12,907 nt of DNA from DSNY01 sp964539745 (GCA_964539745.1 CAZIJU010000104.1:1-12907); one strand, 5' to 3'; shown: positions 1-6,761, counted from the stretch's first letter. The notes: a model not told the origin generated them from the sequence alone. Made by a program: numbers and translations.

Positions 1-52
<52 letters not shown>

Positions 53-68
53 ACGCTGCGAGGCGCGA

Positions 69-96
69 ATTGTAATTGCGGGCTTTGCGATGTCAA
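69..96 (-). promoter_or_regulatory. Sigma70-type promoter of the tRNA-Leu gene
   Basis: On the minus strand there is a perfect -35 TTGACA (plus 91-96), a 16-base spacer and a -10 TACAAT (plus 69-74, 5 of 6 consensus). The bases after the -10 are TCGCGCC, a GC-rich discriminator of the kind associated with stringent control of stable RNA genes. The -10 ends 16 bases before the mature tRNA 5' end, leaving room for a short leader that RNase P would remove. Motif and spacing are seen directly; the regulation is inferred. Confidence 0.8.
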
Positions 97-98
97 AT
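70..98 (+). promoter_or_regulatory. Candidate promoter of rnr, overlapping the tRNA promoter
   Basis: On the plus strand TTGTAA (70-75) and TCAAAT (93-98) are separated by 17 bases, each matching 4 of 6 consensus positions. Initiation would fall near 105, giving a leader of about 30 bases before the rnr start. Its -35 lies on the tRNA -10 and its -10 lies on the tRNA -35, so one polymerase binding would block the other. The hexamers are weak, so this is a plausible rather than certain call. Confidence 0.45.
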
Positions 99-136
99 CA
101 ACGGAGTCGCGACGCACTCGAAAGGAAAGAAAAGAC

Positions 137-2557
137 TTGTCGCTGAAACAGGCAATTCCCGATCGCGAAGCGATCCTCGCGGCGCTTACGCACGCGCGCT
201 CGCCGCTGACCGTCGACGAACTGGCGCAGCGCCTGCGCGTCGACGCCGACGAGCGCGCCGCGCTCGACGCCGAAGTGGCCGCGCTCGAGCGCGCCGGCCG
301 CATCGTGCGCAACCGCGCCGGGCTGCTGCTGGTCGCTGCGCGCGCGAATCTGCTGTCGGGTCAGGTGCAGGGGCATCGCGACGGCTATGGCTTCCTGATC
401 CGCGACGACGGCGGGCCCGACCTCGTGCTGCCCGAGCACGAGATGAGCAAGGTGCTGCACGGCGACCGCGTGCTGGCACGCATCAGCGGACAGGACCGCC
501 GCGGCCGCCCCGAAGGCGAAATCGTCGAGGTCATCGAACACCGCACCAACCGGCTGGTCGGCCGCTTCCTGAACGAGCGCGGCGTGACCATCGTCGTGCC
601 GGAGGATCAGCGCATCCAGCACGACATCCTGATTCCACCCGGTGCCACGCTGTCGGCGCAGCACGGTCAGGTGGTGGTCGTCGAGATCGTGCAGCAGCCG
701 CAGCGGCACGTGCAGCCTGTCGGCCGCGTGATCGAGGTTCTCGGCGCGATCGACGATCCGGGCATGGAGATCGAGATCGCAGTGCGCAAGTTCGCCGTGC
801 CGCACGAGTTCTCGCCAGCGACGCTGGCGCACGCCGAAACGATCCCGCTGACGGTGCAGCAGCGCGAGCTTAGGGGGCGCGTCGATCTTCGCGACGTGCC
901 GCTGGTGACGATCGACGGCGAGGACGCGCGCGACTTCGACGACGCCGTCTACGCCGAGCCGATCGGTACGGGGCGCAAGAAGTGGCGGCTCATCGTCGCG
1001 ATCGCCGACGTGAGCCACTACGTGGGCAGCGGCGATGCGCTCGACGCCGAAGCGCAGAACCGCTCGACATCGGTGTACTTCCCGCGCCGCGTGATCCCGA
1101 TGCTGCCGGAGCGGCTGTCCAACGGCATCTGTTCGCTGAACCCGAACGTCGACCGGCTCGTGATGGTCGCCGACATGGTGATCTCGGCCAAGGGCGAGAT
1201 CACCGCTTACCAGTTCTATCCGGCCGTCATGCACTCGCACGCGCGACTCACGTACACGGAAGTGTGGGAGGCGCTGTCGGTACCCGACAGCCGTGCGGCG
1301 AAGGACCTCGCGCCGTTGCTGCCACAGCTCAACGACCTGTACGACCTGTACCAGGTGCTGGCCCGCGCGCGCGAAGCGCGCGGCGCGATCGATCTGGAGA
1401 CGACCGAGACGTCCATCGTCTGCGACGCGAACGGCCGCATCGAACGCATCGTCGCGCGCACGCGCAACGACGCGCACAAGTTGATCGAGGAGTGCATGCT
1501 CGCCGCGAACGTGTGCGCGGCGGACTTCGTGATCCGGCACCGGCACCCGGCGCTGTTCCGTGTCCACGAAGGACCGACGCCGGAGCGCCTGGCCAATCTG
1601 CGCACGCTGCTGAAGGCGCTCGGTCTGCAGCTCGAAGGCGGCGATTCGCCGGAGCCGGCGGACTATGCGCGTCTGATCGCGAAGATCCGTGCGCGTCCCG
1701 ACCAGCAGCTGCTGCAGACCGTCTTGCTGCGCTCGATGCAGCAGGCCGTCTACAGTCCGCACAACGTCGGCCACTTTGGCTTGGCCTACGAGGCGTACAC
1801 GCACTTCACGTCGCCGATCCGGCGTTACCCGGATCTTCTCATTCATCGCGTGATCAAGGCGATCCTCGCCCGCCAGACCTACACGCCCGCGCTCGTCGGC
1901 GCCGCAGTGGACGCGACTGCGCCGCCGGCGCGCGGGCGGGTGCGGCCGGCGAAGACCGAGTCGAAGGACGATGCGGTGCTGGCGGTCTGGGAGAAGCTTG
2001 GCTTGCTGTGCTCGGCCAACGAGCGCAGAGCGGACGAAGCCTCGCGCGATGTCGAAGCCTGGCTGAAGAGCTACTACATGCGCGAGCGCATCGGCGAGGT
2101 CTTCAGCGGAACGATCAGCGCCGTGGTGCCGTTCGGCATCTTCGTCGTGCTCGACGACTTGTTCGTCGAAGGGCTCGTGCACGTCTCCGAGCTGGGTTCG
2201 GAATACTTCACGTTCAACGAGCCGATGCACGAGCTGCGCGGCGAGCGCACGGGGATTCGCTACCGGCTGTCGGACCGCGTCACGGTGCAGGTTGCGCGCG
2301 TCGACCTCGAGGCGCGCCGCATCGATTTCCGGCTCGTGCGTGCGACCGATCGCAAGGCCCTGCTCGCCGCCGCGGCCGGCGCAGCCAAAACGGCCAAGCC
2401 GGCGAAGAAGGGCGAAAGCCCCGAGGAACGCAAGGCGCGCCGTGAGGCCGCGGCGGCGCGCAAACTGCGCGACAGCGACAAGCGCGAACGCGCGCGCTCG
2501 GGCAAACGAGGCGTCGGCGGGGCGCGGGGCGCCAAAACGCGAAGGCGCGGAGGCTAA
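137..2557 (+). CDS. rnr: Ribonuclease R (3'-5' exoribonuclease)
   Basis: This is an 806-residue RNase II/R family exoribonuclease that degrades structured RNA processively from the 3' end and acts in rRNA quality control, mRNA decay and trans-translation. Domains in order are an N-terminal winged helix (about 1-75), two cold-shock domains (about 75-240), the RNB catalytic domain (about 245-580), an S1 domain (about 652-735) and a basic Lys/Arg/Ala tail. The metal-binding signature GEDARDFDD is at 261-269, and the family stretch IADVSHYV and SLNPNVDRL follow in the RNB domain. Length matches E. coli RNase R (813). The start is TTG at 137, preceded by AGGA at 123-126; no ATG or GTG fits upstream in frame. 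A Pro/Arg/Lys-rich insert near 585-620 precedes the S1 domain. rlmB begins directly after the stop codon, so the two are probably co-transcribed. Confidence 0.97.
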   Translation: MSLKQAIPDREAILAALTHARSPLTVDELAQRLRVDADERAALDAEVAALERAGRIVRNRAGLLLVAARANLLSGQVQGHRDGYGFLIRDDGGPDLVLPEHEMSKVLHGDRVLARISGQDRRGRPEGEIVEVIEHRTNRLVGRFLNERGVTIVVPEDQRIQHDILIPPGATLSAQHGQVVVVEIVQQPQRHVQPVGRVIEVLGAIDDPGMEIEIAVRKFAVPHEFSPATLAHAETIPLTVQQRELRGRVDLRDVPLVTIDGEDARDFDDAVYAEPIGTGRKKWRLIVAIADVSHYVGSGDALDAEAQNRSTSVYFPRRVIPMLPERLSNGICSLNPNVDRLVMVADMVISAKGEITAYQFYPAVMHSHARLTYTEVWEALSVPDSRAAKDLAPLLPQLNDLYDLYQVLARAREARGAIDLETTETSIVCDANGRIERIVARTRNDAHKLIEECMLAANVCAADFVIRHRHPALFRVHEGPTPERLANLRTLLKALGLQLEGGDSPEPADYARLIAKIRARPDQQLLQTVLLRSMQQAVYSPHNVGHFGLAYEAYTHFTSPIRRYPDLLIHRVIKAILARQTYTPALVGAAVDATAPPARGRVRPAKTESKDDAVLAVWEKLGLLCSANERRADEASRDVEAWLKSYYMRERIGEVFSGTISAVVPFGIFVVLDDLFVEGLVHVSELGSEYFTFNEPMHELRGERTGIRYRLSDRVTVQVARVDLEARRIDFRLVRATDRKALLAAAAGAAKTAKPAKKGESPEERKARREAAAARKLRDSDKRERARSGKRGVGGARGAKTRRRGG

Positions 2558-3310
2558 ATGGCGGGCCGACGCGTTCTGGCCGGCTTCCACGCGGTCAACG
2601 CGCGGCTGCGTCATGCGCCCGAGTCGGTCGAAGTCCTGTACGTCGATGCGCAGCGCCGCGACGCACGTATGGGGCAGCTGCTCGAGCGGGCCGAGCAGGC
2701 GCGCGTGCGCATCGTTGCCGCCGACGCGCGGCGACTGCATCGGCTGGCGGGCGACGTGTCGCATCAGGGCGTGGTCGCGCTGTGCGCCGAGCGTGCGGCT
2801 GCCGCCACGCTGGACGACGTGCTCGTCGACGTGCGCGCCGATACGCTGCTGCTGTTGCTCGACGGCGTCACCGATCCGCGCAATTTGGGGGCCTGTTTGC
2901 GCGTGGCCGACGCGGCCGGAGCGGCCGCGGTGATCGTGCCGCGCGATCGGTCCGCGGCGCTGTCACCGGTGGTCGCGAAAGCGGCGGCAGGCGCTGCAGA
3001 AACGCTGCCGCTGATCGCGGTGACCAATCTGGCGCGGGCGATGGGCGAGCTGAAGGACGCGGGTGTGTGGATCGCGGGCGCGAGCGGCGACGCGCAGACG
3101 TCGCTGTACGAACTGAACCTGACCGGACCGCTGGCCTGGGCGCTCGGCGCCGAAGGCGAAGGACTGCGGAGATTGACGCGCGAGCGCTGCGATTGGCTGG
3201 CGCGTATCCCGCTTTCCGGGCACGTGGAAAGCCTCAACGTGTCGGTGGCGGCCGGCATCTGTTTGTTCGAAACGGTACGCCAGCGCCGCGCCGCGCGCCA
3301 AACAACTTGA
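2558..3310 (+). CDS. rlmB: 23S rRNA (guanosine-2251-2'-O)-methyltransferase RlmB
   Basis: This 250-residue SpoU-family (SPOUT fold) methyltransferase uses S-adenosylmethionine to methylate the ribose of G2251 in the 23S rRNA P-loop. An N-terminal substrate-binding domain (about 1-80) precedes the knotted catalytic domain. The three SpoU motifs are visible: DGVTDPRNLGACLRVADAAG (102-121, with N109 and R115), GAEGEGLR (197-204) and IPLSGHVESLNVSVAAG (217-233, with E224 and N227). Length agrees with E. coli RlmB (243). The ATG directly follows the rnr TAA, with GGAGG at 2549-2553 inside the rnr coding sequence as ribosome binding site, implying translational coupling. rnr-rlmB adjacency is common in proteobacteria and joins rRNA decay with rRNA maturation. 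I am confident in the assignment. Confidence 0.96.
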   Translation: MAGRRVLAGFHAVNARLRHAPESVEVLYVDAQRRDARMGQLLERAEQARVRIVAADARRLHRLAGDVSHQGVVALCAERAAAATLDDVLVDVRADTLLLLLDGVTDPRNLGACLRVADAAGAAAVIVPRDRSAALSPVVAKAAAGAAETLPLIAVTNLARAMGELKDAGVWIAGASGDAQTSLYELNLTGPLAWALGAEGEGLRRLTRERCDWLARIPLSGHVESLNVSVAAGICLFETVRQRRAARQTT

Positions 3311-3329
3311 ATCCGACGCGCGCAGCGCG

Positions 3330-3347
3330 CAACATCGCTCGATGTTG
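3330..3347 (+). promoter_or_regulatory. Perfect inverted repeat / hairpin containing the alkB-like start codon
   Basis: CAACATCG (3330-3337) and CGATGTTG (3340-3347) are exact reverse complements separated by CT. As RNA this gives a 7-bp stem (3330-3336 with 3341-3347) and a GCTC tetraloop. The ATG of the AlkB-like gene (3342-3344) lies wholly in the 3' arm. Immediately upstream (3318-3330) is a second self-complementary run, GCGCGC-A-GCGCGC, and no Shine-Dalgarno sequence is visible. The element could restrict translation initiation or act as a DNA operator; the pairing is seen, the function inferred. Confidence 0.5.
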
Positions 3348-4361
3348 ACCGGACTATTCGCGTTGGTGACGCTTGCCGCCTTTGCGACGATGCCGCTGGC
3401 ATGGCAGGCGCTCGGCGTGGCCTGGATGGGGCTGGTCGTGCCCTTCGTGCTGATCCCAGTGCTGGATGCGTGGGTCGGTGCGCCGCGCCGGGGCGTGCGG
3501 CTTGCGCCGCCCGCACGAATCGCACGCTGGATTCCGCGTTCGTATCTCGTCTGGCACGTATGGCTGCTGGGGGAAGCGGTCCGGCTCGCGCCGACGCTCG
3601 GCTGGAGCGACCTCGTCGTTTTCGCGCTGGCCGTCGGCACGGTCACCGGCGGCGTCGGCATCACGGTGGCGCACGAACTCGGGCATCGGTCGGCCCGTCT
3701 CGATCGAGCGATCGCGAAGGCGCTGCTGGTAACGGTGCTGTATGGCCACTTCTTCGTCGAGCACGTTCGTGGTCACCACGTGCGCGTGGCCACCCCCGGC
3801 GACCCCGCGACCGCACCGCGCGGCATGAGCGTGTACCGCTTCATCCTGCGTTCGGTGACCGGCGGCTTCGCGCATGCATGCAAGCTCGAAGCGCTGCGCC
3901 TTCGGCGCATCGGCCGCTCGGTGTGGCACCCGTCGAACTGGGTGCTGAGCGGCGCGGCGCTGTCGGGTTTGCTGCTCGCCGGCGCGGCCTGGGCCGGCGG
4001 CGCGCAGGCGCTCGCGTTGTTCGTGCTGCAGGCAGCCTGGGCGATCGTCCTGCTCGAGGCGGTCAACTACATCGAGCACTACGGACTGCAGCGGCGATTC
4101 GACGGTGCGCGTTACGAAGCGGTGCAGCCGCATCACTCGTGGAACGCCGACTTCGCGGTCAGCAACTGGCTGCTGTTCAACCTGCAGCTGCATTCCGACC
4201 ACCATGCGCACATGCAGCGGCCCTACGAGGCGCTGCGCACGATGCCCGAGGCGCCGCAGCTTCCGGCAGGCTATCCGACGATGGTCGTCGCCGCGCTGCT
4301 GCCGCCGCTATGGTTCGCGCTGATCGACCCGCGCCTGGCAAGCGCGCGGGCCGCTGCATGA
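3342..4361 (+). CDS. alkB: AlkB-type membrane alkane 1-monooxygenase homologue
   Basis: This 339-residue integral membrane non-haem di-iron hydroxylase homologue belongs to the family that oxidises terminal methyl groups of alkanes to alcohols using rubredoxin-delivered electrons. All family signatures are present: His box 1 HELGHR (111-116), His box 2 EHVRGHH (140-146), the AlkB-specific NYIEHYGL (242-249) and His box 3 LQLHSDHHAH (281-290). Box 3 normally reads LQRHSDHH; here Leu283 replaces Arg. Hydrophobic segments lie near 1-46, 68-110, 117-140 and 196-240. It is shorter than P. putida AlkB (about 400) at both ends, lacking the short hydrophilic N-terminus and the C-terminal tail. No rubredoxin, rubredoxin reductase or alcohol dehydrogenase gene is adjacent. 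The start codon lies in a hairpin with no clear ribosome binding site. The stop overlaps the sirtuin start (ATGA). The true substrate may not be an alkane. Confidence 0.88.
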   Translation: MLTGLFALVTLAAFATMPLAWQALGVAWMGLVVPFVLIPVLDAWVGAPRRGVRLAPPARIARWIPRSYLVWHVWLLGEAVRLAPTLGWSDLVVFALAVGTVTGGVGITVAHELGHRSARLDRAIAKALLVTVLYGHFFVEHVRGHHVRVATPGDPATAPRGMSVYRFILRSVTGGFAHACKLEALRLRRIGRSVWHPSNWVLSGAALSGLLLAGAAWAGGAQALALFVLQAAWAIVLLEAVNYIEHYGLQRRFDGARYEAVQPHHSWNADFAVSNWLLFNLQLHSDHHAHMQRPYEALRTMPEAPQLPAGYPTMVVAALLPPLWFALIDPRLASARAAA

Positions 4362-5107
4362 GCGGCGCGGACAATTTGAATGCCGCCGCGCGCTTGATCG
4401 CCGGCGCCCGACGCTGCGCGGCGCTGACCGGCGCGGGTGTGTCGGCCGACAGCGGCGTGCCGACCTTCCGCGATGCGCAGACGGGATTGTGGTCGAAGTT
4501 CGACCCTGCGCGGCTCGCCTCGCCGGAAGGATTCCGCGCCGATCCGCGCTTGGTCTGGCGCTGGTACGCATGGCGGCGCCAGCTCGTCGCGGCTGCCGCG
4601 CCGAACGCGGGCCATCTCGCGCTTGCGCAGGCAAGCCGGCACTTCGAACGGTTCGCGCTGATCACGCAGAACGTCGACGGGCTTCACGCGCGTGCCGGCA
4701 GCCGTGACGTCATCGAGCTGCACGGCAACATCCTGCGCACCAAGTGTTTCGCCGAGTGCGGGATCCGCTACGACGATCCGGGGCAACTGCCTGCGGGTGA
4801 GCCGCCGCGTTGTCCACACTGCGGCGAGTGGCTGCGGCCCGACGTCGTGTGGTTCGGCGAAGCGCTCAACCCGGGCGTGCTCGCGCGCGCCGAGGAGGCT
4901 GCGTCGGCCTGCGATCTGATGCTGGTCGTCGGGACTTCGGGGCTCGTCTATCCCGCAGCCGGGCTGCCCGCGCTGGCGCGGGCAAGCGGTGCGCGCGTCG
5001 TCGTCGTCAATCCGAACCGCAGTGAACTCGACGACCTCGCGGAGGTCGTCGTCCGCGCCCCGGCGGCGAAGGCTCTGCCGGCGCTGTTGGCGGCGGCCGA
5101 GCATTGA
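4358..5107 (+). CDS. cobB: NAD-dependent protein deacylase, CobB/SIRT5-like sirtuin
   Basis: This 249-residue cytosolic sirtuin removes acyl groups from lysines using NAD+, giving nicotinamide and O-acyl-ADP-ribose. Seen directly are the NAD-binding GAGVSADSGVPTFRD (near 25-39), TQNVDGLH, the catalytic histidine in ELHGN (H122), a zinc site made of C130, C134, C152 and C155, and VVGTS. Tyr70 and Arg73 in WYAWRRQ form the YxxR pair which in class III sirtuins (E. coli CobB, human SIRT5) binds the carboxylate of succinyl- or malonyl-lysine, so desuccinylase or demalonylase activity is inferred. Length is normal for bacterial sirtuins. The ATG overlaps the AlkB-like stop by four bases, implying translational coupling. 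A gap of 171 bases follows before rpsF, which has its own promoter. Confidence 0.93.
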   Translation: MSGADNLNAAARLIAGARRCAALTGAGVSADSGVPTFRDAQTGLWSKFDPARLASPEGFRADPRLVWRWYAWRRQLVAAAAPNAGHLALAQASRHFERFALITQNVDGLHARAGSRDVIELHGNILRTKCFAECGIRYDDPGQLPAGEPPRCPHCGEWLRPDVVWFGEALNPGVLARAEEAASACDLMLVVGTSGLVYPAAGLPALARASGARVVVVNPNRSELDDLAEVVVRAPAAKALPALLAAAEH

Positions 5108-5179
5108 GGGGGCTCGCATGGCGAGAGCAGGCTGCGGGCGAACGGGCGCACGGCGCGGTCGAGCTCGAGCACGGTCGCC

Positions 5180-5209
5180 TTGAGCCGGGCGGGTGCTCGC
5201 CGGTATACT
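5180..5209 (+). promoter_or_regulatory. Promoter of the rpsF operon
   Basis: A -35-like TTGAGC (5180-5185, 4 of 6) and a -10 TATACT (5204-5209, 5 of 6) are spaced by 18 bases, placing the transcript start near 5216 and a leader of about 60 bases before rpsF. It is the only strong -10 in the 171-base gap after the sirtuin. The bases after the -10 (CGCGCG) are GC-rich, as at other ribosomal-protein promoters. Confidence 0.65.
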
Positions 5210-5222
5210 CGCGCGTTCTCGC

Positions 5223-5259
5223 AAGCCTTGCCGCACTCGAACGACGCTCGGGGCGGCTT
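5223..5259 (+). promoter_or_regulatory. Structured rpsF leader, possible S6:S18 autoregulatory element
   Basis: In the predicted leader, AAGCC (5223-5227) pairs with GGCTT (5255-5259). GCC (5230-5232) pairs with GGC (5252-5254) after a UU bulge, and CGA (5238-5240) pairs with TCG (5248-5250) above an asymmetric internal loop. Many bacteria carry an S6:S18-binding hairpin in the rpsF leader that contains an exposed CCG and represses the operon; a CCG is present here at 5231-5233. The fold was drawn by eye and the match to the known family is unverified. The rpsF ribosome binding site AAGGAG follows at 5268-5273. Confidence 0.35.
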
Positions 5260-5278
5260 CAATCCACAAGGAGTCTCA

Positions 5279-5644
5279 ATGCGTCATTACGAAATCTGCT
5301 TCATCGTCCATCCGGACCAGAGCGAGCAGGTGCCGGCGATGATCGATCGCTACAAGGCCCTGATCACCGGTCAGGGCGGCAAGGTCCATCGCGTCGAGGA
5401 CTGGGGTCGCCGGCAGCTCGCGTATCCGATCGAAAAGCTCGTCAAGGCCCACTACGTGCTGATGAACATCGAGTGCGGCAAGGCCACACTCGACGAACTC
5501 GAGCACGGCTTTCGTTACAACGACGCCGTGCTGCGCCACCTGACCGTCGGCATGAAGAAGGCGGAGACCGGTCCGTCGCCGATGATGAAGGTGGTCGAGA
5601 AGGAAGAGGCGAAGAAGGCGGCTGCCGAGCAGGCGTCGGCCTGA
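5279..5644 (+). CDS. rpsF: 30S ribosomal protein S6
   Basis: This 121-residue ribosomal protein S6 binds the central domain of 16S rRNA as a heterodimer with S18. The N-terminus MRHYEICFIVHPDQSEQV is the typical first strand and helix. GKVHRVEDWGRRQLAYPI and KAHYVLMNIEC are the conserved central strands, and the C-terminus is a charged, Ala/Lys/Glu-rich tail as in other proteobacteria. Length is normal (E. coli 131-135 with its variable glutamate tail). The ATG at 5279 is chosen over upstream in-frame codons because the family begins MRHYE and AAGGAG lies at the right distance (5268-5273). It heads the operon with priB, rpsR and rplI; the leader may be feedback-controlled. Confidence 0.97.
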   Translation: MRHYEICFIVHPDQSEQVPAMIDRYKALITGQGGKVHRVEDWGRRQLAYPIEKLVKAHYVLMNIECGKATLDELEHGFRYNDAVLRHLTVGMKKAETGPSPMMKVVEKEEAKKAAAEQASA

Positions 5645-5669
5645 ACCGGCGAACGAGGTCGCGTCGGAC

Positions 5670-5969
5670 TTGAACCGCTTTCGACTGCGCGCCGTTCTGG
5701 TCGTGAAGGCGACGCTGCGCTACACACCGGCCGGATTGCCGGTCCTCGAAGCGGGGTTCCGGCACACCGGAACGGCGGTCGAGGCGGGGCTGGAGCGGGA
5801 ACTGGCTTTCGATGTGAAGGGGCTGGCGCTGGGTAGCGTGGGCGAGCAACTGAACCGCGAGCCGCTCGGCGCCGAACTCGAACTGGGCGGATTCCTGGCC
5901 CCCCGCGGCCGGCGCACGAGCCGAATCGACCTTCACATCACCGAATACAAACGGATTTCAGGAGTCTGA
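5670..5969 (+). CDS. priB: Primosomal replication protein N (PriB)
   Basis: This 99-residue single OB-fold protein binds single-stranded DNA as a dimer and stabilises PriA on stalled forks, helping reload DnaB through DnaT. Its pattern of strands (LRAVLVVKATLRYTPAGLPV, a conserved hydrophobic core, and the end RIDLHITEYKRI) fits PriB, which is 104 residues in E. coli. The position between rpsF and rpsR is diagnostic. The start is TTG at 5670, with GAGG at 5655-5658 about 11 bases before it; no ATG or GTG start fits the family N-terminus. The stop is one base before the rpsR ATG, so the pair is probably coupled. The weak start may hold PriB below the level of its ribosomal neighbours. Confidence 0.92.
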   Translation: MNRFRLRAVLVVKATLRYTPAGLPVLEAGFRHTGTAVEAGLERELAFDVKGLALGSVGEQLNREPLGAELELGGFLAPRGRRTSRIDLHITEYKRISGV

Positions 5970-5970
5970 G

Positions 5971-6252
5971 ATGGCATTTACGCGAGGCAAACCCAAGGGC
6001 AAGGGCGGCGGGCGCCGCGGCGGCCAGCAGAACGCGCTGTTCAAGCGCAAGAAGTTCTGCCGCTTCACGGTCGAAGGTGTAGAGCAGATCGACTACAAAG
6101 ACATCGAGACGCTGCGCGACTTCATCAGCGACAACGGCAAGATCATGCCGGCGCGGCTGACCGGCACCAAAGCGCACTACCAGCGTCAGCTCGACACGGC
6201 GATCAAGCGGGCGCGGTTCCTGGCGCTGCTGCCGTACACCGACAACCACTGA
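5971..6252 (+). CDS. rpsR: 30S ribosomal protein S18
   Basis: This 93-residue S18 pairs with S6 on the platform of the small subunit. The core KRKKFCRFTVEGVEQIDYKD, the stretch GKIMPARLTGTKAHYQRQL and the end IKRARFLALLPYTD are almost identical to other proteobacterial S18 proteins. The N-terminus (about residues 2-25, TRGKPKGKGGGRRGGQQ) is a Gly/Lys/Arg-rich extension making the protein about 18 residues longer than E. coli S18 (75). N-terminal extensions are usual in Burkholderiales, but the Gly run looks distinctive. AGGAG at 5960-5964 is the ribosome binding site and lies in the end of priB. rplI follows after 14 bases. Confidence 0.97.
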   Translation: MAFTRGKPKGKGGGRRGGQQNALFKRKKFCRFTVEGVEQIDYKDIETLRDFISDNGKIMPARLTGTKAHYQRQLDTAIKRARFLALLPYTDNH

Positions 6253-6266
6253 GCGGGAGGCACGCC

Positions 6267-6719
6267 ATGCAGGTCATCCTCCTGGAGAAGGTCGTCAACC
6301 TCGGCGGTCTCGGCGACGTGGTCAAAGTCAAGGAAGGCTACGCGCGCAATTACCTGATACCGCAAGGCAAGGCGCGCCGTGCGACCGAAGCGGCGATCAA
6401 GGAGTTCGAGGCGCGCCGCGCCGAGCTCGAGAAGGCGCAGTCCGACAAGCTCGCGGCCGCGCAGGCGGTCGGCGAAAAGCTCGCGGGGCTCGTGCTGACG
6501 ATTCCCGCCAGAGCCGGCGTCGACGGCCGCCTGTTCGGATCCGTCACGAACTTTGACATCGCGGAGGCGCTCGGCAAACAGGGCGTGCAGGTCGCGAAGG
6601 GCCAGATCCGCATGCCGCAGGGTCCGCTGAAGATTGTCGGCGAGCACAAGGTGTCGGTCGCGCTGCATGCGGACGTGGTCGTCGAGATCGGCGTCACGGT
6701 GGTCCCCGAGCAGGCGTAG
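6267..6719 (+). CDS. rplI: 50S ribosomal protein L9
   Basis: This 150-residue L9 is a dumbbell-shaped protein near the L1 stalk that influences reading-frame maintenance. The N-terminal domain (MQVILLEKVVNLGGLGDVV, then VKEGYARNYLIPQGKA) matches the L9 signature. Residues about 41-80 form the long charged connecting helix, and the C-terminal rRNA-binding domain contains GRLFGSVT and ends in VVVEIGVTVVPE. Length equals E. coli L9 (149). A good ribosome binding site, GGGAGG, is at 6255-6260. It is the last ribosomal-protein gene of the operon; a GC-rich hairpin follows before dnaB. Confidence 0.97.
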   Translation: MQVILLEKVVNLGGLGDVVKVKEGYARNYLIPQGKARRATEAAIKEFEARRAELEKAQSDKLAAAQAVGEKLAGLVLTIPARAGVDGRLFGSVTNFDIAEALGKQGVQVAKGQIRMPQGPLKIVGEHKVSVALHADVVVEIGVTVVPEQA

Positions 6720-6727
6720 TCGCCGCG

Positions 6728-6761
6728 CGCCCGCTGCAGCGCGTCGGCGCGGCGGCGGGCG
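6728..6761 (+). terminator. GC-rich hairpin after rplI, candidate attenuator or terminator
   Basis: CGCCCGCTGC (6728-6737) can pair with GCGGCGGGCG (6752-6761) over 10 bp including one G-U pair. Inside it, GCGC (6739-6742) pairs with GCGC (6747-6750) around GTCG. There is no uridine run after the stem, so it is not a canonical intrinsic terminator. It may instead reduce read-through from the ribosomal genes into dnaB or protect the 3' end of the rplI message. Confidence 0.4.

Noticed and set aside
98..2764. An 888-codon open frame on the minus strand across rnr
   Set aside because: It is antisense to rnr, which shows full domain structure and catalytic motifs. The antisense frame is Arg/His-rich with no recognisable domain, as expected from high-GC third-position bias.
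3342..4361. Fatty acid desaturase as an alternative identity for the AlkB-like protein
   Set aside because: The NYIEHYG motif together with the HELGHR, EHxxGHH and LQxHSDHH spacing is specific for AlkB-type hydroxylases rather than desaturases.
5113..5125. CTCGC-ATG-GCGAG hairpin just after the sirtuin gene as an intrinsic terminator
   Set aside because: The stem is only 5 bp with a 3-base loop and no following T-run.
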